In this document: piece by piece, positions 19,856 to 30,799 of the stretch | Layout: each line of letters begins with the position of its first letter | Position numbering within the stretch: position 1 is the first letter of the stretch | From: Oegoconia quadripuncta | Lineage: Eukaryota > Arthropoda > Insecta > Lepidoptera > Autostichidae | NCBI GenBank assembly: GCA_949316235.1 | Contig: OX438747.1 | Span: 33,929,601-33,993,600 of the forward strand | DNA length: 64,000 bases | Direction: 5' to 3' | Notes under the pieces: model-generated | Seen by the model: the letters and a program-made list of their open reading frames with translations, nothing else | What the model was told of the DNA's origin: nothing | Database searches by the model: none | Translations under genes and position numbers: made by a program

Positions 19856-20290
19856 TTTCAATAAAGTTCCTGTTGATATACAAAATCTTCCTTTCAATAA
19901 ATTTAAAGATACTATACAACAGAAACTTATTAAGAAAGCATATTATAAAATATCAGATTATTTAGATGATAAACAATCATGGACATAACCAGCCCGTTCC
20001 AATAACCAGGCTATTTCACAATTAATAATGAAATATTATAATATAAAATAATAATTTTGTAATATAAAAACCTTTTTTTAAAAGAGCGACCTCTCGAGTT
20101 TCTTGCTTGTTCTTCTCAGCGGAAAATTGCCTTTTGAACAAGCAGTAACTTTAAAAATGTAAAATCTGACTATTTTAAGTTTACCCTGTGTACCTACAAA
20201 ATAAAGCATTTTTTGATTGATTTTGATTGTTGTGATACAGTCTCAAGACTAGTATTGAGAATGGTTTATTAATTGGTTGGTTGGGCCTTA
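19856..20290 (+). repeat. Right parts of split family J LINE and family M MITE
   Basis: 19856-20228 resumes the J tail ([20 protein letters not shown], then its AAATAAAGC signal). 20229-20290 is the right end of the M MITE. This confirms the order of insertion M, then J, then the 18141 LINE. Confidence 0.75.
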
Positions 20291-20586
20291 GAGCTTAAGG
20301 CCCAACTCAAAAAATTTACATTCCTAAATTTTATTTTTTGAATAAAATCTGTTAACTTTAATGTTTTATTTGTTTCGATTACGGAAAATACCTTATACCT
20401 TACTTATGGAATTTTGACTTGTAATTACTCCAATTATTTGATTTAGTTAATAATCCGTATACCATATAAAGCAATAAGTAAATGATGTACAACTTTTATT
20501 ATGAATACATTAATAATAATAACAATTTGATTGACGGTGGCCAGCTATGGATTTAGTTATACGATAACATCGCTTTGTGATTGCAG

Positions 20587-20682
20587 ACTATTCGTAGATA
20601 CGCCGATGACGTCGGCCACAAGGCAGCTGTGATATACAATGTCATCCAGGAAGAGCTGAAAAAGCAGAAGGAACTGCGCTAG
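20587..20682 (+). CDS. Last coding exon of gene 1 with stop
   Basis: Starts after GTGATTGCAG in phase 0, matching the exon ending at 16045, and encodes TIRRYADDVGHKAAVIYNVI, then QEELKKQKELR and TAG. The end is a charged helix. An AATAAA at 20687 follows the stop by only four bases; if used, the 3' UTR is very short. Visible protein from the three exons: about 198 residues, no recognised family. Confidence 0.75.
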   Translation, partial: TIRRYADDVGHKAAVIYNVIQEELKKQKELR

Positions 20683-20919
20683 AAAGAATAAATTTTGGTG
20701 TTATCTGTGTTATGACTGACCTTTTATTGAACCTTGTATGTCCTACTTAATTATGCCGGCTCCAAGCTATCGTCCAACAATTCATCCAACCTTCCACGTG
20801 TACAACAAAGACTACAATGGTGTACAAGTTCTTGATGGCGCGCGATGCCTCCCAAAGAGTATGTAATCATGCCTGCGCAAAATTGTTTTATTTTCTCCTC
20901 TAGGAGAAGGCAAAGGGAT

Positions 20920-21180
20920 CTAGCCCATAACAGCCATGTCTTATTTTTCTTATTTCTTCAGTTTATAAGTCAGTCTCAGTCAAAACAAGTAATTCGTCTT
21001 ATACTTGGCGTACACAGAGTCTAGTCACGGTCAAGTCATTCTTCAGTAAAGTGGCAGAATGCTTTAAAAAAGATTTTGGCGGCTTCTTGTGGGAACCCGA
21101 AAGCTCCGTTACGCACTTTAATTTACACTTCCTTTCACTTGTTCACCATCACTAACTTTAAATTAGAATAGACAATAATA
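20920..21180 (+). repeat. Dispersed repeat family Y
   Basis: Shares phrases CAGTCTCAGTCAAAACAAGT and GCGGCTTCTTGTGGGAACCC with 25100-25420 and 31320-31740. It has no coding capacity and no identified ends. Confidence 0.65.
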
Positions 21181-21183
21181 TTA

Positions 21184-21614
21184 GGTCTTTCTTTACCCAT
21201 GAAATTGGAGTTTTTTTTCTTCGTTATTTATTTTATTTTTATTTATTTATTTCGTTTCGTTAATCATATGTACCAATTCCTGCGATTTTCAAAGCTATAT
21301 TTGGAAAATGGAATATTATTTCAAGGTTTCACATGAAATATTTTTTAATTTCTTGGCTAAATCGCATAACAAAAAAATTTGAACACAGCTTTTTTCATGT
21401 GCTTCCCATAATCATTTCTTATAGATTCGCTGAAACTTTTATAAAGCGGTTACTTTTAAAATTAACGCTGCCTATAGTTAATGTTATCCGATAATACACA
21501 GAGTTTAGCTAAATTTGGATTTGCCGTTCCCAAAAAAAATCAAAAATGTTTGTATGGAGAAAACAGTCTTAATGAAATTCTTCATACAAAACGCCAATTT
21601 CATAGGTAAGGACC
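21184..21614. mobile_element. TIR MITE family X
   Basis: Ends GGTCTTTCTTTACCCATGAA and, inverted, CCAATTTCATAGGTAAGGACC pair as terminal inverted repeats. Copies: 24255-24558 (complete), 59886-60082 (left part, cut by a mariner-type insertion) and 61580-62384 (split by a LINE). Confidence 0.7.
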
Positions 21615-21767
21615 TCATATTTATGACAAACTATACCAAAATAAGATTACCTTGTTATATTCCTATGTATATTTAGCATCCACCATCTTCGTTTCCCTCG
21701 TGGTTTATATGCACTAGGTACAGCGCAGAAGCACCTATCACTTCAACATCCTCCATAACTTTAACTG

Positions 21768-22085
21768 CCTCCGTGGCTTAATGTAAACAACATTGGGTTT
21801 ACGATTCGGAGGTCGCGGGTTTGATCCCCAGCGGGGTATATGTTTAGTACTCGGTTTGGTTGGTGATAGGGCATTTTAAATGTCCGCCTGGCTAGCTACC
21901 ACCATCTTATCTAAATCTGCCGCCAAGCAGCAATGTTAATAGCATTGTTGTGTTCCGGTTGTCAGAGATAAGATAGCTAGTCCCCTAAATGTGTTGGGGG
22001 TTCCGGGTTAGTACGCTTCCACCTTCGACCTCATCTTCACTTAACATCAGGTGTGATTGAGGTTAAGTACCAAAATATGGATGAG
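21768..22085 (+). repeat. tRNA-headed SINE family S3
   Basis: The head runs GCCTCCGTGGCTTAATG to GGTTTGATCCCCAGCGGGG, and the body phrases are GGGCATTTTAAATGTCCGCC and CTTCACTTAACATCAGGTG. Near-complete copies: 22533-22830, 33274-33605, 36224-36528 and reversed 42030-42738. Confidence 0.8.
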
Positions 22086-23160
22086 GTTGAAACGTGGCCT
22101 ATTTGTGTGGAGTCTGTTTTGATATTGCGAGTTGGGACAGATTGGGGTCATGTTGGACTATTTGACGATAGTGTGGAACCGGCATTATCAAATACGTAAT
22201 GTTGCCAGAAGTCCCTGTTTTTCAAAAACTTTATCCAAAACAATGAAAGAGAAAGGAGACATTTTGAAAAGTGTTTTTATTCATATGTAATACTTTTACT
22301 TCTTTTTCGTCAAGCTAGTTGTTATACCAGACGGTTGGGGGTTCGAATCCCGCTAGGGGCATATGTTTGTATGATGAATACGGACAAGTGTACCCGAGTT
22401 ATGGAAGTTTTACAAAAAATATATATTTGTGTAACTTCAACCACCTAGTATTCTTAATATAAGCCTAGTTGCTTAGTGTCGAACTAGATGGCGCTGTGTG
22501 TGTCCAAGGAATGTCATTTTCTGACAACACCTGCCTCCGTGGCTCAATGTTAACAACATAAGGTTTACGAATTGGCGGTCACGGGTTCGATCTCCAGCGG
22601 GGTACATGTTTAGTACTCGGTTGGGTTGGTAGTAGGGCATTTTAAATGTCCGCCTGGCTAGCTACCACCATCTTAATAGCATTGTTGTGTTCCGGTTGTC
22701 AGAGATAAGATAGCCAGTCCCCCAAATGTGTTGGGGTTTCCGGGTCAGTACGCTTCCACCTTCGACCTCATCTTCACTTAACATCAGGTGTGATTGAGGT
22801 CAAGTACCAACCCATTGTGCAATAAAAAAAAATATGAATGAGGTTGAAACGTGGTCTATTTGTGTGGAGTCTGTTTTGATATTACGAGTTGGGACAGATT
22901 GGACTATTGACGATTATCAAATACGTAATGTTGCCAGATGTCCCCGTTTTTCAAAAATTTTATCCAGAACAATGAAAGGGAAACGAGACATTTTGAAAAA
23001 GTGTCAGAGCTCATATTTCCACAAATATTCACGTAAATAAAAATGTGTTTTTATTCATATACCTATAATACTTTTATTTCCTATCTTTCGTCAAGCTGAC
23101 GGTTGGGGGTTCGAATCCCGCTAGGGGCATGTTTGTATGATGAATACGGACATGTGTTTG
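22086..23160 (+). repeat. Second unit of a composite tandem duplication
   Basis: The block S3 SINE, then about 190 bases starting GAGGTTGAAACGTGG, then an S1 fragment occurs at 21768-22520 and again at 22533-23160, offset by about 760 bases. A third partial S3 copy follows at 23160-23320. The unique middle part is clearly shared, so this is a segmental duplication and not independent SINE insertions. Confidence 0.7.
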
Positions 23161-23320
23161 GTTGGTAGTAGGGCATTTTAAATGTCCGCCTGGCTAGCTA
23201 CTTGCCGCCAAACAGCAATGTTAATAGAATTGTTGAGTTCAGGTTGTCAGAGATAAGATAGCTTCATCTTCACTTAACATCAGGTGTGATTGAGGCCAGC
23301 TAACCCGTCGTGCGCAAAAA

Positions 23321-23620
23321 AATCACGACTTGAGCATGGTTCTGAAATGTCATGCCCTATAATGTGTTATGGGATGGATTAAATAAAATAATTTGTCTAT
23401 CTTTGCAATTGAACTTTATTGCGTTAAGATAAAGTCTATTTTCAACATATAGCAGGTCTTCTTAACCCTGTTACCGACTATACTATTATAATGACTTACC
23501 TAACATCAACCTTAAATCTAATATAAAACATATGGCATGGGGGTGATTTAATGTTATCTTCAAGAACCTCCAGAAAAAATATAGAATTGCATGTGAATCA
23601 CCTTAACTGACATTTCCATC
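23321..23620. other. No recognisable feature
   Basis: AT-rich, closed in all frames, no repeat recognised. Confidence 0.4.
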
Positions 23621-23624
23621 TGTT

Positions 23625-24190
23625 GGGGTAGACTCCGGGACCTGGGCTGACAGACTCTGGGCTATGTTACTGCGGGGAGGGCCTGGATGAGTACAGGGAC
23701 CATGTGTTGTGGGAGTGCTCGCTGTACGAGGAGAGGTTGACAATTATTGACCAACATGAACGCGTAGAAGCCGGACCAGTCTACTAATAGGGACTTTTTT
23801 TTTTCGACTTTCGACTATGGTCCGTTGGGGAAAGTTGTTCGTAATCAAAAGTGCCGTCACCAGTTAACGGGATATACACGAATTCAAATTCATCCTGTAT
23901 AGATGATTGTGCAAGGAAGAAATAGCCACAGTTGAGAACCGAAGAGGAAAGATGATAGGTCACTTGATACGACACGATATTTTTTTTGAAGATTGAGGGA
24001 AAGATTGAAGGATAGAGAGGAAGGGGAAGACCTAGACGTAATTACTTTGACCAAGTGAAAGAAAAGGTGAATGTCGTGTCGTATCCAAGAGCTTAAAACG
24101 AGGGCGGAAAGTAGAGAGACGTGGTCGTTACTCCACCGACAAGAGCATAGCTCTTAAATTAAAGAGAGACGATTGTGAACGAATGGCATA
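23625..24190 (+). repeat. Fragments of R1- and RTE-like retroelements
   Basis: 23630-23750 encodes CYCGEGLDEYRDHVLWECSL, the Cys-His end of an R1-type protein. 24030-24175 encodes GRGRPRRNYFDQVKEKV and YQELKTRAESRETW, an RTE-like C-terminal pattern. Both are short and frameshifted relics. Confidence 0.55.
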
Positions 24191-24254
24191 CATTTTATAC
24201 TAATCGGACTTACAAATATTAGACGGAACATAAAACTTAAATACACAAATATTG

Positions 24255-24558
24255 GGTCTTTACTTATGAAATTGGAGTATTTTTCTTCGTTAATCATATG
24301 TACCAATTCCTGCGATTTTCAAAGCTATATCCAAATTTGTTTTTTATTTGGAAAAAGGAATATTTTTTCAAGGTTTCACATGAAATATTTTTAATTTCTG
24401 GGCTAAATCACTTAACTTAATGTTATCCGATAATACACACAAAGTTTAGCTAAATTTGGATTTGCCGTTCCCAAAAAAAAAATCAAAAATGTTTGTATGG
24501 AGAAAACAGTCCTAATGAAATTCTTCATACAAAACGCCAATTTCATAGGTATAAGGAC
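24255..24558. mobile_element. TIR MITE family X, complete copy
   Basis: Same ends as 21184-21614, internally shorter by about 125 bases. Confidence 0.7.
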
Positions 24559-24825
24559 ATCATATTTACAACGTTTACGCTTTGAAGTGTTACGAAATTA
24601 GAGGGAATTTATCAATACTTTGTCTAATCAATCACTAACAAGCAAAATATATTGCTTGTCAGTTAACATGTAGATGATTGCGGATGAGTTTTTTTACCGT
24701 AAGGAAAAAAATAGGGCATATTAGGTAAGTGAAATAGAAGTTATTGGCATAGTTAGTTTAATTGTTTATTTATTTATCACTTTATTGTCATATAAGTATA
24801 CAGACAACACAGACAAAAACAAGCG

Positions 24826-25085
24826 GGATACATGTTTAAGTACTCGGTTTGGTTGGTGGGAGGGCATTTTAAATGTCCGCCTGGCTAGCTACCACCATCT
24901 TATCTAAATCTGCCGCCAAGCAGCAATGTTAATAGCACTGTTGTGTTCCGGTTGTCAGAGATAAGATAGACAGTCCTCCAAATGTGTTGGGGTTTCCGGG
25001 TCAGTACGCTTCCACCTTCGCCCTCATCTTCACTTAACATCTGGTGTGATTGAGGTCAAGCACTAACGCGTTGTGCATAAAACAA
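24826..25085 (+). repeat. SINE S3, head truncated
   Basis: Starts within the head (GGATACATGTTTAAGTACTC) and runs through the whole body. 24684-24755 just before it is family Z. Confidence 0.75.
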
Positions 25086-25099
25086 GGCGAGCTTCTTCT

Positions 25100-25500
25100 T
25101 ATTTTTGAGGATGGCAACCAGTCAACCTCATTGTCGAGGGACATCACTGCCAGTTTCGAGTGAAAATTTTTATTTATCTTATTTCTTCAGTTTATAGGTC
25201 AGTCTCAATCAAAACAAGTAATTCGTCGTATACATAGTCTAGTCACGGTCAAGTCATTCTTCAGTAAAGTGGCAGAATGCTTTACAAAAGATTTTGGCGG
25301 CTTCTTGTGGGAACCCGAAAGCTCCGTTACGCACTTTAATTTACACTTCCCTTCACCTGTACACCAACACTAACGTTTGCTGCACAATATTCTGCCATTA
25401 TTAAGCTTCAAAAGTTAGAATGCACAAATTTTAAGACTTATAAAGAAAAATGCTACTTCACTCGCCGAGTTCCCGCCAAAAAGCCAAAAAGGCGAGCTAG
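25100..25500 (+). repeat. Repeat family Y
   Basis: Same phrases as 20920-21180 and 31320-31740, extending to CGCCGAGTTCCCGCCAAAAA. A T24-type homopolymer follows at about 25560-25585. Confidence 0.65.
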
Positions 25501-25705
25501 AAGGAAAAACCAATTGGAAGTTTTTTTTTATTGCGGACAAAGAGCGATACTTACAAAGTGTTTTTTTTTTTTTTTTTTTTTTTTCAAATGCGACAGGCGG
25601 GATTCCTTGAGTTCCTATCATGCGAATTTTAATTGGAACTCATATTTTCTTCAATTTTTTAAAATTTAATTATGTAGTTATGTGCAATAGGCCACAAACG
25701 CGACC

Positions 25706-26206
25706 GTCAAATGTAGGGTTGCCAGATGAGAACTTGAAAAAGGAGGGCATGTTGGTCAAAAAAGGATAATTTTCTGTAAAAAAGGAGGACATTTAACAAT
25801 TATACGATTTTTTAATACTATATTACTTTATTTTATTCATATTTAGCTGAACTGCCAATTTTTGCGAGAAGTTCTTGATTTTTTTTAACAAATAATCATG
25901 AAAATCTTCACATGTCATGGTTTTGAAGTTGTATTGAGTAAGATTTATGGATTTCACTGACGGCACACTTAATCTGTTCCTCTCTTTGTTCCACTGAGTA
26001 TTGATCAGTGAAAAAACTCTTTCCACATTTGCATTATGTGCGCTTATACAAAAATAGAGCTTTTGACTTCGCACGCATGCACGCTCGACACGAAATGTTG
26101 AACGATGTTTAGCGTTTAGCACAAAGGAGGACAAACAGTAGGTAAGGGAGGACAAATCATGGAAAAGGAGGACTTTTGGATACCATCTGGCAACCCTAGT
26201 CAAATG
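25706..26206 (-). mobile_element. hAT element remnant with exact target duplication
   Basis: The element at 25714-26198 (485 bp) begins TAGGGTTGCCAGATG and ends with the inverse CATCTGGCAACCCTA. GTCAAATG flanks it at 25706-25713 and 26199-26206. The reverse strand encodes SAHNANVERVFSLINTQWNK then ERNRLSV, the C-terminal dimerisation motif of hAT transposases; the catalytic core is deleted. The host repeat without the insertion is present at 40345-40400, an empty site that confirms the boundaries. Confidence 0.9.
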
Positions 26207-26388
26207 CCACAACGTTTTATTATATTTTATGTTTTTGAAGAAAAAAAAATTACACTACCTATGCCAATACCTTCAATTTCACTTACCCTAATATGCCCTA
26301 TTTTTTTCCTTACGGTGAAAAAATTCACCCGGTATATAATATGCAACAGTCAACGCGAGCTTTATACCGGATGAGTTTTTTATAGTTG

Positions 26389-26790
26389 ATAGCAACTAGA
26401 GATGCGCCGAGTACTAATTTTACCGAGTAACCGAATACCGAGTATCACTCGGTTTGATGTTTGCCGAACCGAGTACTCGGCAGAGTTACTCGGTTCATAA
26501 AACAACATAGATATACAAATGGCACATCTAGCAAGCTTTTATTTCCTGAAGCAGGCAATGTCTATGAAAAAAAAACGGAATAGACTTATTACCAGAACGC
26601 GCAGAGAGCCTTGTGTTCCTGCATCATAACTTGCCCTTGCTTTTCAAATATTATTTGTTTCTTTTTTATTTGATTAATAAACAAATTTGGTTTCACTACC
26701 TCGAACTCATCACTTGAACCGAGTTATTCGGCCGAGTACGAGTATCAAAAAAAACACCGAAATTGGCGAGTACCGATCTCTAATAGCAAC
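26389..26790. mobile_element. hAT-type MITE rich in ACTCGG motifs
   Basis: The element at 26397-26782 (386 bp) starts TAGAGATGCGCCGAGTACT and ends GTACCGATCTCTA. ATAGCAAC is duplicated on both sides (26389-26396 and 26783-26790). Many GAGTACTCGG-like palindromes occur near both ends. There is no transposase. Confidence 0.85.
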
Positions 26791-26983
26791 TATAAAAAAG
26801 TTGGTATAGATCAACTTTTTTTTTTCAAAAACGCACGCGATGTCCTTTGAATATTGCGACTGACGGGAATTTGTTTGGAACTCTTATTTTATTCAAGTTT
26901 TATTTATTTTATTCAATGAAGTAATTATATGGAAAAGGCGACCGTCAAATGACACCAATTGTATGATGAATACAGACATGTGA

Positions 26984-27590
26984 GAGTTATGGATTCATTT
27001 ATATATGTATTTATTACAAAAAAAAAATGTATTTGCGTAGTTGATCAACGATCTGGTATCCATAACACAAGCCTAGATGGCGCGCGAGTTATGGATTCAT
27101 TTATATATGTATTTATTACAAAAAAAAAATGTATTTGCGTAGTTGATCAACGATCTGGTATCCATAACACAAGCCTAGATGGCGCGCGAGTTATGGATTC
27201 ATTTATATATGTATTTATTACAAAAAAAAAATGTATTTGCGTAGTTGATCAACGATCTGGTATCCATAACACAAGCTTAGATGGCGCGCGAGTTACGGAT
27301 TCATTTATATATGTATTTATTACAAAAAAAAAAATGTATTTGCGTAGTTGATCAACGATCTGGTATCCATAACACAAGCCTAGATGGCGCGCGAGTTGGG
27401 GATTCATTTATATATTTATTACAAAAAAAATGTATTTGCGTAGTTTATCAACCATCTGGTATCCATAACACAAGCCTAGATGGCGCGCGAGTTACGGATT
27501 CATTTATATATGTATTTATTACAAAAAAAATGTATTTGCGTAGTTTATCAACCATCTGGTGGATACCAGTGGATAACACAAGCCTAGAGA
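26984..27590 (+). repeat. Tandem array of ~102-bp units derived from SINE S1
   Basis: Six units start at 26984, 27086, 27188, 27290, 27393 and 27489, each with GAGTTA.GGATTCATTTATA, an A-run, then GTAGTTGATCAACGATCTGG and ATAACACAAGCC. The unit is the 3' half of SINE S1. The 102-bp length is a multiple of three, so a repetitive frame stays open by chance; it is not a gene. Confidence 0.85.
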
Positions 27591-27599
27591 AGATATAAA

Positions 27600-28140
27600 A
27601 AAAAGCTTATTCGATGATAGTATTGCAAAAAAAATTACACTGCCTATGCAAATACCTTCTATTTCACTTACCTGATAATATGCTCTATTCATCCGGTATA
27701 AATATTTGGTGTGCTGATATTTATAAGTGGGAGGAACTTCAACGAAACAGTGACTCATTCCAAATAATCATTTAAAATAATATCTGTAAACGCTATTAAA
27801 CGTTCTATCTATCTATTCTATATTCTAGTAATTTCTAATACAACATTTAGCTCCGATTGGAATGATTCAAGTTAATAATTTCTTACATCACTACTCTTAA
27901 CAACTATAAGCTTCGTGCGACTGTACGTTTAGCGAATTATATGTTTTCTCGAATAACGCCTAAACATGGTGACAGTGAAATTAAATAACTTATTTGCTTG
28001 ACTTTGGTTACAAGATGGGATGACGCATAACAGAAGTCCCATTCAAAATCTACTTAAAATCTAGCGTGCAAATATTTAATACACTAGGATAGCATTAGTT
28101 AGGTTATTACTTAAATATAGTAATGTATGTTGTCACAATA
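27600..28140. other. Intergenic, family Z scrap then nothing recognised
   Basis: 27636-27700 is a family Z piece. The remaining AT-rich sequence shows no gene. Confidence 0.4.
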
Positions 28141-28141
28141 T

Positions 28142-28380
28142 ACGACGACCGATTGGTGTAGTGGATAGTGACCCTATCAGCGAAACCAACGGTTGCGGGT
28201 TCGAATCCCGCGACGGGTAAATGTTTGTGTGATGAATATGAACATTTACTCCCGAGTCTTGGATGTTTATATAAATATTTATGTATGTTTATCCGTTATC
28301 TAGTATCCATAGCACAAGCTTTGCTTAGTTTGGGACTAGATGATTGGTGTAAGTGTCCGAAATATTTATTTATTTATTAT
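28142..28380 (+). repeat. tRNA-headed SINE family S2
   Basis: The head GACCGATTGGTGTAGTGG to GGTTCGAATCCCGCGACGGG is followed by the family body (TATCCATAGCACAAGCTTTG) and an ATTT tail. A near-identical copy is at 37914-38160; reversed copies are at 49200-49440 and 51808-51950. Confidence 0.8.
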
Positions 28381-28511
28381 ATAAAACTAATTAATTGTCA
28401 ATTATGTGTTGATGTCAGAAAAGCGATATTGTCCGTTATATAAGTTAATTGATAAGCCATTCATGTAACTCAATTGTAAATTGTCGTCCAGTCAATAATT
28501 TTAATTCATTT

Positions 28512-28529
28512 GGGGGGGGGGGGGGGGGG
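28512..28529 (+). repeat. G18 homopolymer
   Basis: Eighteen consecutive G residues in AT-rich surroundings. Confidence 0.9.
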
Positions 28530-28779
28530 CGTTGTATACCTTCGCAGCCATATAATTAACGTGTTTTTGCGTAACTGACAACATATATTTAGGTATAATC
28601 ATTTTATCGGGCCCTCTAGGTCGTAACTGTTTAATATTGGGCCTAATTTGTATGGGATAGTGTTGTGGTTGTTCCCTTACAAAGTTTTTTTTTTTTTAAT
28701 CTGATTAGTTTTAGGAGGGTTTTTTCTAATAAGAAAATGTCACCCTCATAGACATTGCAAAGAGAGGTTATCAACTACC

Positions 28780-29110
28780 TTAATGTCTACGTTTTTCCGC
28801 TACTCTGGCTAATTTGTAAAGAGCTTTGGCCTTGTCTGAAGTGGGAAAGGCCAAAACACTATTACATATACCTACTTCACAAGTGTAATTTACCAAGATA
28901 AAAAATTGATACCTCTCAGCCTCGTTTCGGACACTTTCCATTATAATATGGTACACATCCTCAATACTGTCACATTCACTACAAATTTGGTGAAGTAACT
29001 TTCTTCATCATGAAAGCAAACGAATTAAATGGAATGTGTGCTGAACGAAGTCCGAGTGCAGTTATAATAACAGCCCTCATGTTGGCCCCAAAGAACCATG
29101 GGGTTCTGCT
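28780..29110 (-). pseudogene. Non-LTR retroelement C-terminal fragment
   Basis: The reverse strand encodes LGLRSAHIPFNSFAFMMKKV, then after a frameshift CSECDSIEDVYHIIMESVRN, the Cys-His tail typical of LINE proteins with RNase H, ending near ALYKLARVAEKRRH. It is 5'-truncated. Confidence 0.6.
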
Positions 29111-29130
29111 TAGTACAGGCTGGATCGTTC

Positions 29131-29362
29131 TACAGTTCTCGAGGCGTAAGATCAGCTTTGCATTTGTGTGAGTGCACACAGATAGAGATACGGCTTGTGG
29201 CGCAGCGCGTCCCGCGCATTGTTTAAACGCGGCCTGAGGCGCGGCGTGTCCGCTGCGCGTCGCTTCCCTGCCGCGCACATGCCGCACTTCACCTCTTGTA
29301 CCGCTAGCAGCTTGACGTCACTCACACAAATGCAAAGCTGAGCTTACGCCTCGAGAACTGTA
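29131..29362. mobile_element. MITE with ACAGTTCTCGAGGCG ends and GC-rich core
   Basis: About 40-base terminal inverted repeats (TCTCGAGGCGTAAG, then CAGCTTTGCATTTGTGTGAG) enclose a GC-rich centre of GCGCGTC-type phrases. It inserted at the end of the LINE fragment above. Confidence 0.75.
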
Positions 29363-29637
29363 TACCTTGTTGCTTTTGTTGTTGTTTTATGCGGTGTTGG
29401 AATTAAACCAAACTCTTAAAGAGCGGAGAAGTATCCGCGATGGACAAATAGAAAAATGAAAGACTGGTTTACGTTTACATCTGAGAGCAACACGTTGTCA
29501 TTTTCAAAATGGCGTATGACAAATCGTTATGTACAATCGCGTGTGCGTCACCTACCCGCAGAGAGGTTGTTTACCCTCCATTATCAGGGAAGTCGTATCG
29601 CTGTAGTTGGAAAGAGTAACATCCCATACATAAGTTT

Positions 29638-30030
29638 TATATCTATTCTACCAAAATGTGATTATTATTTTCAAACCCCTCGAAAAATTCTAAATATTAT
29701 ATGTATTGAAATATTTAACACATGAATACGGACATGTGTACCCGAGTTATGGATGTATTCATTTATAATAAGTATTTATTTACAAAAAAAAAAATGTATT
29801 TATGTAGTATATCAACCATATGGTATCCACAACACAAGCATATAGTTGCTTACTGTGGAACTAGATGGCGCTGTGTGTATGTCTAAGGATATTCTTATTT
29901 TTATTATCTATTCTACCTAAATGTGATTATTATATATGCCACCGGCGCGTAGCCAATAGGCTTCCGAGGGGATTCAAACCCCTCGAAAAATTCTAAATAT
30001 TATATGTATTGAAATATTTAACGCACTAAT
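29638..30030 (+). repeat. SINE S1 copy inside a 90-base direct repeat
   Basis: 29722-29905 is an S1 body and tail without head. The sequence on both sides is shared (CCCCTCGAAAAATTCTAAAT then TATATGTATTGAAATATTTA) at 29678-29720 and 29968-30022, along with TATCTATTCTACC before each. Confidence 0.65.
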
Positions 30031-30185
30031 TTCACAAATTCCACAGTATTTACTATTACAAATACTGAACGGCTTGTTTTTCATGAATATTCACTATGGG
30101 GTAGAAATTGATGCGAATGAAGCAGTGGATATACTAAAAAAATACAGAAGAGTAATTCTCTATTGCGTTAGTATTATTATAGTGT

Positions 30186-30420
30186 ATTGACGACTTGTTT
30201 GGTGTAGTGGTTAGAAACTCTGCTGCTATACCAAAAGGTCGCGAGTTCGAATCCCGCTAGAGGCATATGTTTGTGTGATGAATACGGACATGTGTGCCCG
30301 AGTTATGAATGTATTTGTGCAGTGTATCAACCATTTGGTATCCACAACACAAGCCTAGTTGCTTAGTGTGGAACTAGATGGCACTGTCTATATATGTCCC
30401 AAGGATATTTTTTTTTTAAT
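30186..30420 (+). repeat. SINE S1, near complete
   Basis: The head GACTTGTTTGGTGTAGTGG and the B box GAGTTCGAATCCCGCTAG are followed by body and tail. Confidence 0.8.
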
Positions 30421-30539
30421 TATAATCAGAGAATCAAATCAATCTTCTGTTTTTTTTTTTCACATGAATATTAATGTAATTTTACGCCACTAATGAGCCA
30501 ATAAAGTTAGTCACATTCAAGGGTAGGACACCCTGTAAA

Positions 30540-30790
30540 AATTTGGCAATCGACGTCGATGTCAACCTAATTAATGTCGTAGGCAGATGGTAAATTAACC
30601 ATTCAACTGAATGCGTAGGCGGATCGTTATGTATGATGGACATTTCCACTTTCACAGAAAACTGTGCTAATCAGAGCGGGTTATCTTAGATTGCTTCAGA
30701 TACAATCTAGTCTGGGCAGCGCAATTTACTATAACGCAGGAAATGTCCGACATATATATCTGCCTACGACACATAAAACTTGAGTCACTT
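30540..30790. repeat. Possible small TIR element
   Basis: ATGTCGTAGGCAGAT near 30574 is inverted as ATCTGCCTACGACA near 30757, and GGACATTTCC near 30639 as GGAAATGTCC near 30741. No target duplication was found. Confidence 0.45.
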
Positions 30791-30799
30791 TAATGTACA

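Noticed and set aside
26959..27598. Long repetitive open frames suggesting a repeat protein
   Set aside because: They are the same 102-bp SINE-derived unit read through; the frame survives only because the unit is a multiple of three and shifts when unit length changes.
26820..27600. CRISPR-like array of direct repeats
   Set aside because: Units are head-to-tail without unique spacers, and this is a eukaryotic genome.
28142..28216. Functional tRNA gene
   Set aside because: It has A and B boxes, but the acceptor arms do not pair and the sequence continues into a body shared by several other copies, so it is a SINE head. The same applies to 6868, 21768, 30186, 33274, 36224, 37914, 49380 and 58600.
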